Shown here: piece by piece, positions 43,850 to 53,128 of the stretch | Layout: each line of letters starts with the position of its first letter | Numbering within the stretch: the first letter of the stretch is position 1 | The notes under the pieces: generated by a model | The model's database searches: none | The model's input: only the letters and a program-made list of their open reading frames with translations | What the model was told of the DNA's origin: nothing | Position numbers and translations under genes: made by a program | Assembly (NCBI GenBank): GCA_037962975.1 | Contig: CM075673.1 | Location: 165,684,667-165,748,666, forward strand | Length of the DNA: 64,000 bases | From: Clitoria ternatea | Taxonomy: Eukaryota; Streptophyta; Magnoliopsida; Fabales; Fabaceae | Reading direction: 5' to 3'

Positions 43850-45492
43850 AGAAGTGGCAGAAGAGAGCTTGTTAATGTCGATAGAGAGGGATTGGAGATG
43901 TATTTGATGAGTGAGTGGAGGTGATATTGGAAAATCTGTTGTGGGGGTTTTGTGGCCGTTGGATGTTGAAGAGGATCCATCTGACGGTGGAGATTGGGGT
44001 TTGGCTTATCTTTATGTTTATCTGGTGTGTGATGACTTGGATTTGCTTTGTGGGCCCAATGTGATGACAGCAAGAAGATTTGTGGTGATACTTTTCTGGG
44101 GTGAGTAATTTACTACTGCACTTCTTATAATGTGGTTTTTTTCTGTCTTTTGGCAGCATTCCTTCTAACACTGCTTCATATGCAACTTTCAGTATCTAAA
44201 ACTATCACTGTACTGATTTGTATATGTTCTAATCCTTATGCACTTTGCTCCTCATCTCTACTTCCTAGCTATTATCATCGTGTCTCTTTGCCTTCAATAT
44301 GTTGTGAGATTGGATTCTGTTCATTGATTTTTCTTTTTACTTTTTGGTTCTTTTTCCATGGCTGTTTCAAAGGGATTTGGATTACTGATTTGCATATGCA
44401 CTTATGGCTTTGGTGCATTGTTTTAGCCACTTTTGCTCCTTGTTCTTTTCTCTTGCTTTATTTTGCATCCTCCCTAAGGGTGTGCAAAAACAAATTTGAA
44501 TGTTGAATTTTGTAAATTTTGTATATTGATTTCTTGTATTTTAAATGTCAAAAAACTTTCTTTCCATGCCTAATTCATATGAGAGAAGATGCATGTTTAT
44601 GTGTAAGTAAAGAATGCTAAAATTAAAATTTGTACATTGTTTATTAGTTTTGGTTTTAGGCTTTTGTGTTAATCATTTCAAGTGCTAAAAAAATCAAAAT
44701 CTTACGAGATAAAAGAAATATAAAAAGCAAGCAAAAAGTATTAAAAAGAAAAAGTTTGGACCTTTTTTGCAAAATATAAAGTTTTTAGGATTCCTTAGCA
44801 AAAGTAAAGATTTTGATCCTTAAAAAGAAATAAAAAGAAAAATATGAACACCTTAATTATAATTGTTTAAAAGCCCTTAATCATCATTTATAATTGTTTA
44901 GGAAACTCTAAAAATTCAATTTTGCACATTGGTACCTTTTCTTACACAAATTTTGCATTCTAGGTTCCTAGATCTTATTTTGTGTGCTTGCTTCTTTTAT
45001 GTATTTAATTTTTTGTTTGTCCAAGTTTTGTCTAAATTTTTTTGGGTCTCGATAATTCCATTTCCAAAGTATAATTTTTATTCATTTTCTCTTTTATTAC
45101 TTTGAGTCATTCCTCTTGTCATATAAAATCCAATTTGAGTTACCCTTTTCTAATTTCACTTTTGTTGCTTGTTTTTATCTCTTCTAAAGTTTTGTCTTAG
45201 AGTTTTCATACCTTTTGGCATTCTTTTGGGATAAGTTTAATCCAATATCTTCAAGGTAGCATACTTGAAACATAAAGGTTAGAGTGACACTGCTTGAGAT
45301 TAAGAAACTTGAACCAATTTGGAAGATTGGTGAGAGTGAAACACTAGAGTGGAGTGATCATTTTTTTTTTGCTTTCATATATTAATTGTGCTAACATTTG
45401 TTTTGAGTTTTCTTAAGCTTATGCGGTGGTGGTCATGATCTTGAAGACTTGACGACATTGGAAGCAAAGCCTTGTAAAAGAAAGTACATATA
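43850..45492. other. upstream flank of LHCB4 copy A and spacer
   Basis: From 43.83 to about 44.35 kb this is homologous to 63.12-64.0 kb (the promoter side of copy B). Beyond that it is AT-rich, with phrases such as AGAGTGACACTGCTTGAGAT at 45.28 kb reminiscent of LTR-element internal DNA. No coding frame is supported. Confidence 0.4.
44005..44023 (-). promoter_or_regulatory. GATA / I-box light-response motifs upstream of LHCB4 copy A
   Basis: On the minus strand GATAA occurs at 44023-44019 and GATAAG at 44010-44005, 13 bp apart and about 185-200 bp before the ATG. Paired GATA motifs are a known feature of light-regulated CAB promoters. The same pair is kept at copy B (63306-63289). Confidence 0.55.
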
Positions 45493-45497
45493 TATAT

Positions 45498-46300
45498 TGA
45501 TCCGGTCTAGATACCGGCCCTCATACTTGTGACGTCAGACTGACCTCATATAAGGATAACCGGTGTCCTGGTTCAATGTTGACACACCGGATATCCGTTG
45601 TCTGGCCGTCCGCCCTCACTCCACGACAACATCATTCATTTTCTCCATAGCGGTTCTACGTTCATCTTTACAGGGTGTTTATATAATTGTTGGCTTTTCA
45701 GTCACAGTAAGAGAAGAGTCCCTGATAAGTTATCAACGAAGACACTGTTTGTAGCAAAATACGTCACATCAATGGCTTCAGAAAGTAAGTGGGCATGTCA
45801 GCAGATTATGCGGAAAAGGTGATTATCCTCTCCTCTCCCTAGAGGATTGTACTCTGATAATTGACCTACCCTCCTGACACATTCTGAAAGTCGAGCCACT
45901 TTGATTGACACAATATACACGCAATCAGAGCTAAGGGACCCACCTGCATCCAACGACTCATTTCTCTTACGTTCAACTATAAGAAGCCCATATCAACACA
46001 CATGCATGGTATCGTTGTTCTATCTCATACTTTACTGTTACTACGCTTGAGTGTTCATTGAGTTCATACACTCTTCTAACTTGAGCGTCGGAGAATCTTC
46101 GCAGGTGGCACCACCTTTCGCCCCCCTACAACGCGAACCGTTGGTGTAAAGGATCTCCAGGACAATAAGACCGGCCTCTCCCACTGAGAGACCGGATTAA
46201 TACATCGGTTATTCACAGTTGCAGTGTGCGAACCCTAAAACACCTGCACTCTTGTGGCTGGTCCCACACCGGATCCTAGACCCCGGTCCAGACCAGTTCA
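45498..46300 (+). repeat. 5' LTR of the Tat-type element (803 bp)
   Basis: TGATCCGGTCTAG...CAGACCAGTTCA. A TATA-like CTATAAGAAG lies at about 45978-45987. The Tat-type motif TTGAGCGTCGGAGAATCTTC is at 46081-46100, followed by GCAGGTGGCACCACC. Confidence 0.95.
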
Positions 46301-46301
46301 T

Positions 46302-46319
46302 TGGCACGCCCAGTGGGAC
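46302..46319 (+). other. primer binding site of the Tat-type element
   Basis: TGGCACGCCCAGTGGGAC, one base after the 5' LTR. It is not initiator Met; I do not assign the tRNA from memory. Confidence 0.75.
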
Positions 46320-46362
46320 TCGATAGAGTTATTCCCATTTTCGCAGAAGTTAGGTTGTCACA

Positions 46363-49300
46363 ATGGAAGGTGATGGTAGAGATTTCGTGGAAGGTCACGT
46401 GGAGGATGTGACCCATCAACAGGCGGGGAGGAGGCTCGTCTTCGAATCCCCTGCAACTCAAACCCAGAGGATGGTGCAAGTGCAGACGCCTGACCCTCGC
46501 GATGAGGTTATCAGGCAACTGAAGGAGGAGCTGATGGAGTTGAGGCGAGAGAGAGGAGGAGCTGGGGACAGAGTAGTGTCTCATGCAGAGGATGCTCACC
46601 ATGCATCAGCGAGGAATAGATCTACCACCCTCCAGTATTCGAAGATCCCCACATATGAAGAGAGGGAGCAAACGCAGGACTCTGGTGATAGAGTCAGTAT
46701 CAGGAGAAGGGAGCAGGCGGTGGTAACTTCAGGGACATACAAGCTCAGTGTCCCTTTTTCAAGAAGGTTGATGAATATTGTCATTCCAAAACATTTGCAA
46801 ACAACTCAGCCATTGTCGATTGGGAAGTATAATGGAGAGACCGACCCCACTAAGCATTTGGATGCTTACGTTTATGAAGCTATGTATCTGGGAGCAGATG
46901 AAGATGTCATGTGCAGAATGTTCCCAAGGACGCTGACGGAGGAAGCTCTCGGCTGGTTTAAAAGTTTGCCCTCAGGATCTATAGACTCTTGGGAGGAAAT
47001 GGCTGCTGCATTCGAAAGCCATTTCGTCATCTCCAGGGATATCCCAAGAACTTCTCACACCCTGGCCCAGATAAGGCAGGGAGAAACTGAGACTCTTAAG
47101 GAGTTCCTGAAAAGGTTTTACAAGGAGGCTGCGTTGGTCCCTAACCTCACGGAGGCCATACAACTCCATATTGTAGTGGAAGCTCTTCAGCCAGGTTCAG
47201 CCTTTGCCCTATCTTTGGCAAAAAGCCCACCTACAACCTTCGAGGAGTTTCAAAGGAAAGCTTCCAAATATGTGGGCATAGAGATGCATCTAGAGGCAAC
47301 TGCAACAAGAGTAAAGCCTTCTGTACCCGCTCAGCAGCCACGGAGAGAAAAGGAGAGAGCGAGGCCTGAGAAGCATGCCTTTAGAGAAGACTTTGTGAAC
47401 GCTCGTCAGCATCCACGAGATAGGCGCGTATCATCGTTCGATCACTATGCTCCGTTGAACACCAGGCACTCACAAATCATGAGGGAGGTTGGTTGGCCAA
47501 CTCTGAACGTCTTTGGTATAAGGAAGCCAGCCCCAGCCAAGAGGGGTGGTAACCCACGTAAATACTGCACTTTCCATGAGCAGACAGGGCACAACACTGA
47601 TGAGTGTAAGGCGTTAAAGAATACGGTGGAAACTCTCATTCGGGAAGGAAAGCTGAAGCAGTATTTGTTTAAGGAGAAATCTATGGATGAGCCTCACAGG
47701 ATGGAGAAAAGGAATAGAGATCCTGATGATGAAGATGATAATACACGCAACCCAGCAAGGAAGTTCACTGCGGCTGAGAAGCAGAAAGGGGTAGTGATTG
47801 CTGAAGGTGCCCAACAAAGTAATATGCCCCAGCAGCAGAGGCAGGGCAGACGAGAAGTGATTGAGATGATAGCTGGAGGATTTGCGGGAGGAGGAACATC
47901 AATCACAGCACGAAAGAACCACCATAGGATGATTCTGTCAGTCCAGGGTAAACCGAGGGATAACCGCCCTTTCAGGGACGGAGTGACAGCCCCGACGGTG
48001 TCATTTACAGATGATGACTTCGGCCCAACAATTCCAGGAGGTGATGATGCAGTAGTGATTGTGGCCGTCATAGCCAATAAGGACGTCAAGAGGATCCTCG
48101 TCGATCAGGGAAGTTCTTGTGATGTTATCTTTTATAATTGTTTCAAACGAATGGGTTTCAGTGATGCAGATTTACAACCATACACACAAGAACTCACAGC
48201 GTTTAACGGAGCCAAGCAACCCACTAAGGGATACCTCGACACTTTGATTTCTTTTGAAGGGGAGCCCAGTGCAAGAACGGTCAAGTCAAGAATTCTGGTG
48301 ATTGATGTGGAATCCCCGTACAACGGTATTATAGGTCGTCCAACACTGAACGCTATGGAAGCAATTGTATCCACCCCTCATCTCTTGATCAAATTTATCG
48401 ACAAGGACAACGGTGTGTCCTCACTCCGCGGAGATCAGGAGATGGCTCGATATTGTTATAATCTAAGCCTCAACATGGTTAAGTTGGATGTATTCAACAA
48501 GAAGAGGAAGTTGAACGACGGAGGAACAGCGGCAGGGTCTGTCAGTCTTATTGACCTAGACCCCAGAGCGGAATTGAAGATTGATCCACTCAATCCATCT
48601 AAGCCCACACCAGATGGGGGTTCCAGGGATGTCGTATTGGGAGATTCCCCAGAGAAGGTCACGCACATCAACGATAAGCTGGAGTCTGCTATGGAGCAAC
48701 GCTTATTAGCCCTTTTGCAGGAATTCAAAGACCTTTTCGCATGGACAGCAGCGGATATGCCTGGGATGGATCCAGATTTCTGTTGCCATAAGCTTGCAGT
48801 GTACCCTGAAACAAGACCGGTGGCCCAGAAGAAAAGGAGATTGGGACCGGAGAAGCAGAGGGCGGCCTGCGAACAGACAGAGGAGTTATTGAAAGCAGGT
48901 TTTATAAGGGAGATACGCTATTCATCTTGGCTTTCTAATGTGGTCATGGTGCAGAAGGCTAACGGCAAATGGAGGATGTGTACAGATTATGTGGATCTTA
49001 ACCGTTGCTGCCCTAAAGATCCATATCCCCTGCCCAACATCGATCGCATGGTCGATGATTCATCTGGTTACCAATATCTCAGTTTCATGGATGCCTATTC
49101 GGGGTACAACCAGATTCCGATGTGGGAGGGAGACCAAGAGAAAACTGCCTTTATCAATGACCGCGGTGTTTTCTGCTACACCGTCATGCCTTTTGGACTA
49201 AAGAACGCCGGCGCTACCTACCAGCGCATGATTAACAAAGTCTTTGAAGGGATGCATACAAGGCTGGTCGAAGTTTATATTGATGATATTATAGCCAAAA

Positions 49301-51825
49301 CTCCCGTTGGAGGAGACCACATTGAAGATCTACGCCAAGTTTTCACTAGGCTTCGGCAATACAACATGAGGTTAAATCCTTTAAAGTGCACCTTCGCCGT
49401 TCCAGCAGGAAAATTCTTGGGATTCATGTTGACTCAACGAGGCATTGAGGCTAACCCCGGGAAATGTCAAGCAATCCTGGACATGCAGAGTCCTAAATGT
49501 TTGAGGGAGGTCCAGTCATTGAATGGGAAAGTGGCCGCTTTAGCTCGTTTCATGCCTAAGATGGCGCACAGGTCCCTCCCCTTGTATAAGGCGTTGAAGA
49601 AACACAAGAGTTTTGAATGGGGAGAGGAACAAGAGCAAGCCTTCCAGCAGCTCAAGGCCGTTCTCTCGAGTCCACCAATTCTGGTTAAGCCTGACCCGGG
49701 CGAAACGTTAATCTTATACTTGGCAATATCCGACGAAGCTCTAGGTGTAGCCCTGGTGAAAGAAACCCCTGAAGGGCAGAGACCGGTGTATTTTACTAGT
49801 AAAACGTTTCAGGGGGCGGAAGGAAGGTATCAGAAGATTGAGAAAGCCGCCCTGGCAGTTGTATGGGCGTCACGACGGCTGAGGCCTTATTTCCATGCGC
49901 ACCCAGTATTGGTGAGAACGGATTTGCCACTCCGTTCAGTACTCAGCAAGCCAGACCTCGCTGGAAGGATGATAAAATGGTCTATTGAGCTATCTGAATT
50001 TGAGATTTCATATGAGCCTCGAGGAGCCATCAAGGCGCAAGTGTTGGCTGATTTTGTAGTGGAAATGACTGGGGCAGACCCGGCCACCCCTCGAGCGCAT
50101 TGGACCATCTACGTCGACGGTTCGTCGAACAGCAAAGGTTGTGGAGCAGGTGTGGTGGTAGAAAGTGATGACGGTGTGCACTTAGAAATTTCCCTCCGAT
50201 TCAATTTTAAGACCTCCAACAATCAAGCTGAATACGAAGCATGCTTGGCCGGCCTCCGTGCGGCGATTGACATCGGAGCATCAGCAGTTACACTCTGCAG
50301 TGATTCCCAGCTGGTGATTTCGCAAATCCAGGGGGAGTACCAGGCGAAGGAACCACAACTTCAATTGTACTTGAATTGTGTTAATGAGTTGAAGGGAAGA
50401 TTTGAAGTTTTAGAGTTCAAGCATGTGCCCAGAGAAGAAAATACCAGAGCGGACATCTTGTCAAGATTGGCAAGTACAAAGCAGCCTGGTAACACAACAA
50501 CGGTGGTTCAAAGCACTTTGACATCACCCAGTATACCTCTGTATCCTTCTCTGAATGCTGTCATGGTGAGCTATCCATATGAGGATTCTTGGGTCATTCC
50601 CTATATTCGTTATCTGGCTGATGGTCAACTTCCCACTGACGAGAAGGAAAGGAGACGAGTAAAGAGGGAGCTGCCATATTTTACTATGGTCGATGGTATT
50701 CTCTACAGAAGGGGGTTCTCTGTCCCATATCTTTCATGTTTAAGAGAAGATGAAGTTCAAGCGGTCTTAACTGAGGTACACAAGGGGCAATATGGGCACC
50801 ACGCTGGAGGCCGAAGCCTAATGAGAAAAGTCCTCAGGGCTGGATACTGGTGGCCCACTGTGAAGCAGGATTCCGCAGACTTCGTGAGGAAGTGCGACGC
50901 TTGCCAAAAATTCTCCAATCTCCACCATACACCAGCCCAAGAGTTATCTTCATCTGCTGTGCCTTGGCCTTTCTACCAATGGGGCCTTGATATTTTGGGT
51001 CCGTTTCCCACTGCGCCAGGAGGTATTAAATACTTGATTGTGGGGGTAGACTACTTCACCAAATGGATCGAGGCAGAACCAGTAGTGCATATCACTTCTG
51101 CACGTACAAGACGTTTCATGTACGAAAATATCATTGCTCGATTCGGGGTGCCAGGGCGGATTGTGACTGACAACGGCACCCAGTTTACAGACAAAAAGTT
51201 CACGGATTTACTTGAAGGACTGGGGATAGTCCAGATATTTTCATCTGTCGAACATCCCCAAACCAATGGGCAAGCAGAGGTAGCTAACCGAGAGGTGCTA
51301 AAGGGGTTAAAGAAGCGTCTGGGAGAAGCAAAGGGAGGATGGACTGACCAGTTATGTCATGTTCTATGGGCATACCGCACTACGCCTCATTCTTCAACTA
51401 ACGAATCCCCATACCGGTTGGTGTACGGGGTTGAGGCGATGATCCCAGTTGAGTTACAAACAAGATCGGCTCGTGTGGAGTATTTTTCAGCAGAAGATAA
51501 CAACGCCAACTTAGCATCAGAACTGGACGTCCTCCAAGAGTTAAGTGAAAAGGCTTTCGTCAGAGATCAGGCAATAAAAGCAAAGGCTGCACTCCGGTAT
51601 AATAAACGTGTCCAGTACAGAGCTTTTAACACCGGAGACCTCGTTCTGAGAAAGGCCAGTGTGGGGAATAAGTTCGCTCACCAAGGAAAGCTAGCACCGA
51701 CGTGGGAAGGACCTTATAGAGTTTCGGAGGTGACTGGAAAGGGATCATACCGGTTGGAAGAACTTGATGGAACTCCAATCCGCAACAAATGGAACACTCA
51801 GAATTTACGAGTGTATTACAGCTAG
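46363..51825 (+). CDS. gag-pol polyprotein of the Tat-type gypsy element, 1,820 aa
   Basis: One intact frame. Gag capsid lies at about 140-320 (IGKYNGETDPTKHLDAYV, WFKSLPSGSIDSWEEM). A Cys-His motif near 400 (YCTFHEQTGHNTDEC) is the Tat form of the zinc knuckle. Protease has VDQGSSCDVI near 577. Reverse transcriptase runs from about 825, with YIDD in VYIDDIIAKT near 971. The first RNase H has lost its leading acidic residue (YLAISDEALGVAL). A second, archaeal-type RNase H follows from about 1247 (WTIYVDGSSNSKGCGAGVVV, then NQAEYEA and a CSDSQLV motif). Such doubling marks the Tat lineage. Integrase has its HHCC finger near 1473-1510 and a DDE core including TDNGTQF near 1602, and the protein ends NTQNLRVYYS with no chromodomain. 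All key catalytic motifs except the first RNase H are intact. Confidence 0.97.
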   Translation: MEGDGRDFVEGHVEDVTHQQAGRRLVFESPATQTQRMVQVQTPDPRDEVIRQLKEELMELRRERGGAGDRVVSHAEDAHHASARNRSTTLQYSKIPTYEEREQTQDSGDRVSIRRREQAVVTSGTYKLSVPFSRRLMNIVIPKHLQTTQPLSIGKYNGETDPTKHLDAYVYEAMYLGADEDVMCRMFPRTLTEEALGWFKSLPSGSIDSWEEMAAAFESHFVISRDIPRTSHTLAQIRQGETETLKEFLKRFYKEAALVPNLTEAIQLHIVVEALQPGSAFALSLAKSPPTTFEEFQRKASKYVGIEMHLEATATRVKPSVPAQQPRREKERARPEKHAFREDFVNARQHPRDRRVSSFDHYAPLNTRHSQIMREVGWPTLNVFGIRKPAPAKRGGNPRKYCTFHEQTGHNTDECKALKNTVETLIREGKLKQYLFKEKSMDEPHRMEKRNRDPDDEDDNTRNPARKFTAAEKQKGVVIAEGAQQSNMPQQQRQGRREVIEMIAGGFAGGGTSITARKNHHRMILSVQGKPRDNRPFRDGVTAPTVSFTDDDFGPTIPGGDDAVVIVAVIANKDVKRILVDQGSSCDVIFYNCFKRMGFSDADLQPYTQELTAFNGAKQPTKGYLDTLISFEGEPSARTVKSRILVIDVESPYNGIIGRPTLNAMEAIVSTPHLLIKFIDKDNGVSSLRGDQEMARYCYNLSLNMVKLDVFNKKRKLNDGGTAAGSVSLIDLDPRAELKIDPLNPSKPTPDGGSRDVVLGDSPEKVTHINDKLESAMEQRLLALLQEFKDLFAWTAADMPGMDPDFCCHKLAVYPETRPVAQKKRRLGPEKQRAACEQTEELLKAGFIREIRYSSWLSNVVMVQKANGKWRMCTDYVDLNRCCPKDPYPLPNIDRMVDDSSGYQYLSFMDAYSGYNQIPMWEGDQEKTAFINDRGVFCYTVMPFGLKNAGATYQRMINKVFEGMHTRLVEVYIDDIIAKTPVGGDHIEDLRQVFTRLRQYNMRLNPLKCTFAVPAGKFLGFMLTQRGIEANPGKCQAILDMQSPKCLREVQSLNGKVAALARFMPKMAHRSLPLYKALKKHKSFEWGEEQEQAFQQLKAVLSSPPILVKPDPGETLILYLAISDEALGVALVKETPEGQRPVYFTSKTFQGAEGRYQKIEKAALAVVWASRRLRPYFHAHPVLVRTDLPLRSVLSKPDLAGRMIKWSIELSEFEISYEPRGAIKAQVLADFVVEMTGADPATPRAHWTIYVDGSSNSKGCGAGVVVESDDGVHLEISLRFNFKTSNNQAEYEACLAGLRAAIDIGASAVTLCSDSQLVISQIQGEYQAKEPQLQLYLNCVNELKGRFEVLEFKHVPREENTRADILSRLASTKQPGNTTTVVQSTLTSPSIPLYPSLNAVMVSYPYEDSWVIPYIRYLADGQLPTDEKERRRVKRELPYFTMVDGILYRRGFSVPYLSCLREDEVQAVLTEVHKGQYGHHAGGRSLMRKVLRAGYWWPTVKQDSADFVRKCDACQKFSNLHHTPAQELSSSAVPWPFYQWGLDILGPFPTAPGGIKYLIVGVDYFTKWIEAEPVVHITSARTRRFMYENIIARFGVPGRIVTDNGTQFTDKKFTDLLEGLGIVQIFSSVEHPQTNGQAEVANREVLKGLKKRLGEAKGGWTDQLCHVLWAYRTTPHSSTNESPYRLVYGVEAMIPVELQTRSARVEYFSAEDNNANLASELDVLQELSEKAFVRDQAIKAKAALRYNKRVQYRAFNTGDLVLRKASVGNKFAHQGKLAPTWEGPYRVSEVTGKGSYRLEELDGTPIRNKWNTQNLRVYYS

Positions 51826-52132
51826 TTGGTAAGACGGCGTGTACTCTTTTTCCTTACTTGAGTTTTTTCCCATTGAGTTTTCTCAAGAAGGTTTTAACGA
51901 GGCATGGCCCCAACGATGCTCTTTGTGTAATCTATTTTCAATTTTAATAAGAATACACTTTCACCGCCCTATCATTCTCACTTTTCTTATGTGTTATGAT
52001 TTAAAGCCGTAGTTCGATACGCATACACCTCAGGACGGCTAAACGCAACTACCTATTCTGTAGTTGATAAGATAATTCCTCGAAGAACGGAGGAAGACCC
52101 CTCAAGACGGACGATGTAATTCCCTGAGATGA

Positions 52133-52424
52133 CATGGGTTGTAGGGCTGGTCCTTTTTCAAGGCCACAAACCGAACCCCATTCGAAGACTACATGGGTTG
52201 TAGGGCTGGTCCTTTTTCAAGGCCACAAACCGAACCCCATTCGAAGACTACATGGGTTGTAGGGCTGGTCCTTTTTCAAGGCCACAAACCGAACCCCATT
52301 CGAAGACTACATGGGTTGTAGGGCTGGTCCTTTTTCAAGGCCACAAACCGAACCCCATTCGAAGACTACATGGGTTGTAGGGTTGGTCCTTTTTCAAGGC
52401 CACAAACCGAACCCCATGCGAAGG
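52133..52424 (+). repeat. 59 bp tandem repeat, five copies, in the 3' region of the Tat-type element
   Basis: Units start CATGGGTTGTAGGGCTGG at 52133, 52192, 52251, 52310 and 52369. The first four are nearly identical; the fifth has small changes. A further 200 bp to about 52.62 kb holds degenerate relatives (phrases such as CGAACCCC and GTAGG). Tandem arrays between pol and the 3' LTR are known in Tat-lineage elements and can seed satellites. Confidence 0.95.
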
Positions 52425-53128
52425 CTTGGGCGCAGTAGGCCGGTTCACACAGGAAACCGCGCTGAACCCCGAGTAACGGGCGCAGTAGGTTCAGGATTAG
52501 CCCTGATCCGAACCCCGTGTTGAAGGCTTGGACTGTAGGATTGCACCGAACTCCAAGTACGGTTAGTAGGATCGAACCGAATACCGTGTGAAGACCTGAG
52601 ATGTAGGACCAAACCGAACCTCAAAAGAAAGGCGTAAAGGCTTACCCTTGTCAAAGCGCCAAAAAATTCAAAAGGCAATGTCCGTCCTCAGTGGTGGAAT
52701 ATCCACCCCGGAACGGTTGAACGCTGACGTACCCGCTCTACATCTTCGAGGACAGATAAGGATTTCTATCTTTTAAGAAGTTAAAAGGTAATCTTTGAGA
52801 TAAACTCTCCCTTCCCAATGAACTTACGCTTGGGGAGAGGGCGTGCTTTAACTTAATTGTCATTTATTCATTACAATTTGTTATCTTAATCCAGTGTGAT
52901 AAGTACGCTTTAAGTAACTAGGTAACCACGCAGAACGGATTCGCAAAGCATTGGAAATAATAAAGTGTTTTGTATAACACCAAGTTATTCAGCACTCACA
53001 CATTGGATGCAAACAGTTAAGGAAAAGTAATAATGAATCTTATTTTCAAAAAAGGGAAATATGCAGGTTACAAAATGTTTTAAAGCTGGAGCCGATCCCA
53101 GAACATGGCTATGAGAGAAAGCATAAAA

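Noticed and set aside
48938..49201. Alternative-frame ORFs inside both gag-pol genes and around the CP29 exons
   Set aside because: They are shadows of strongly supported coding regions, without motifs of their own.
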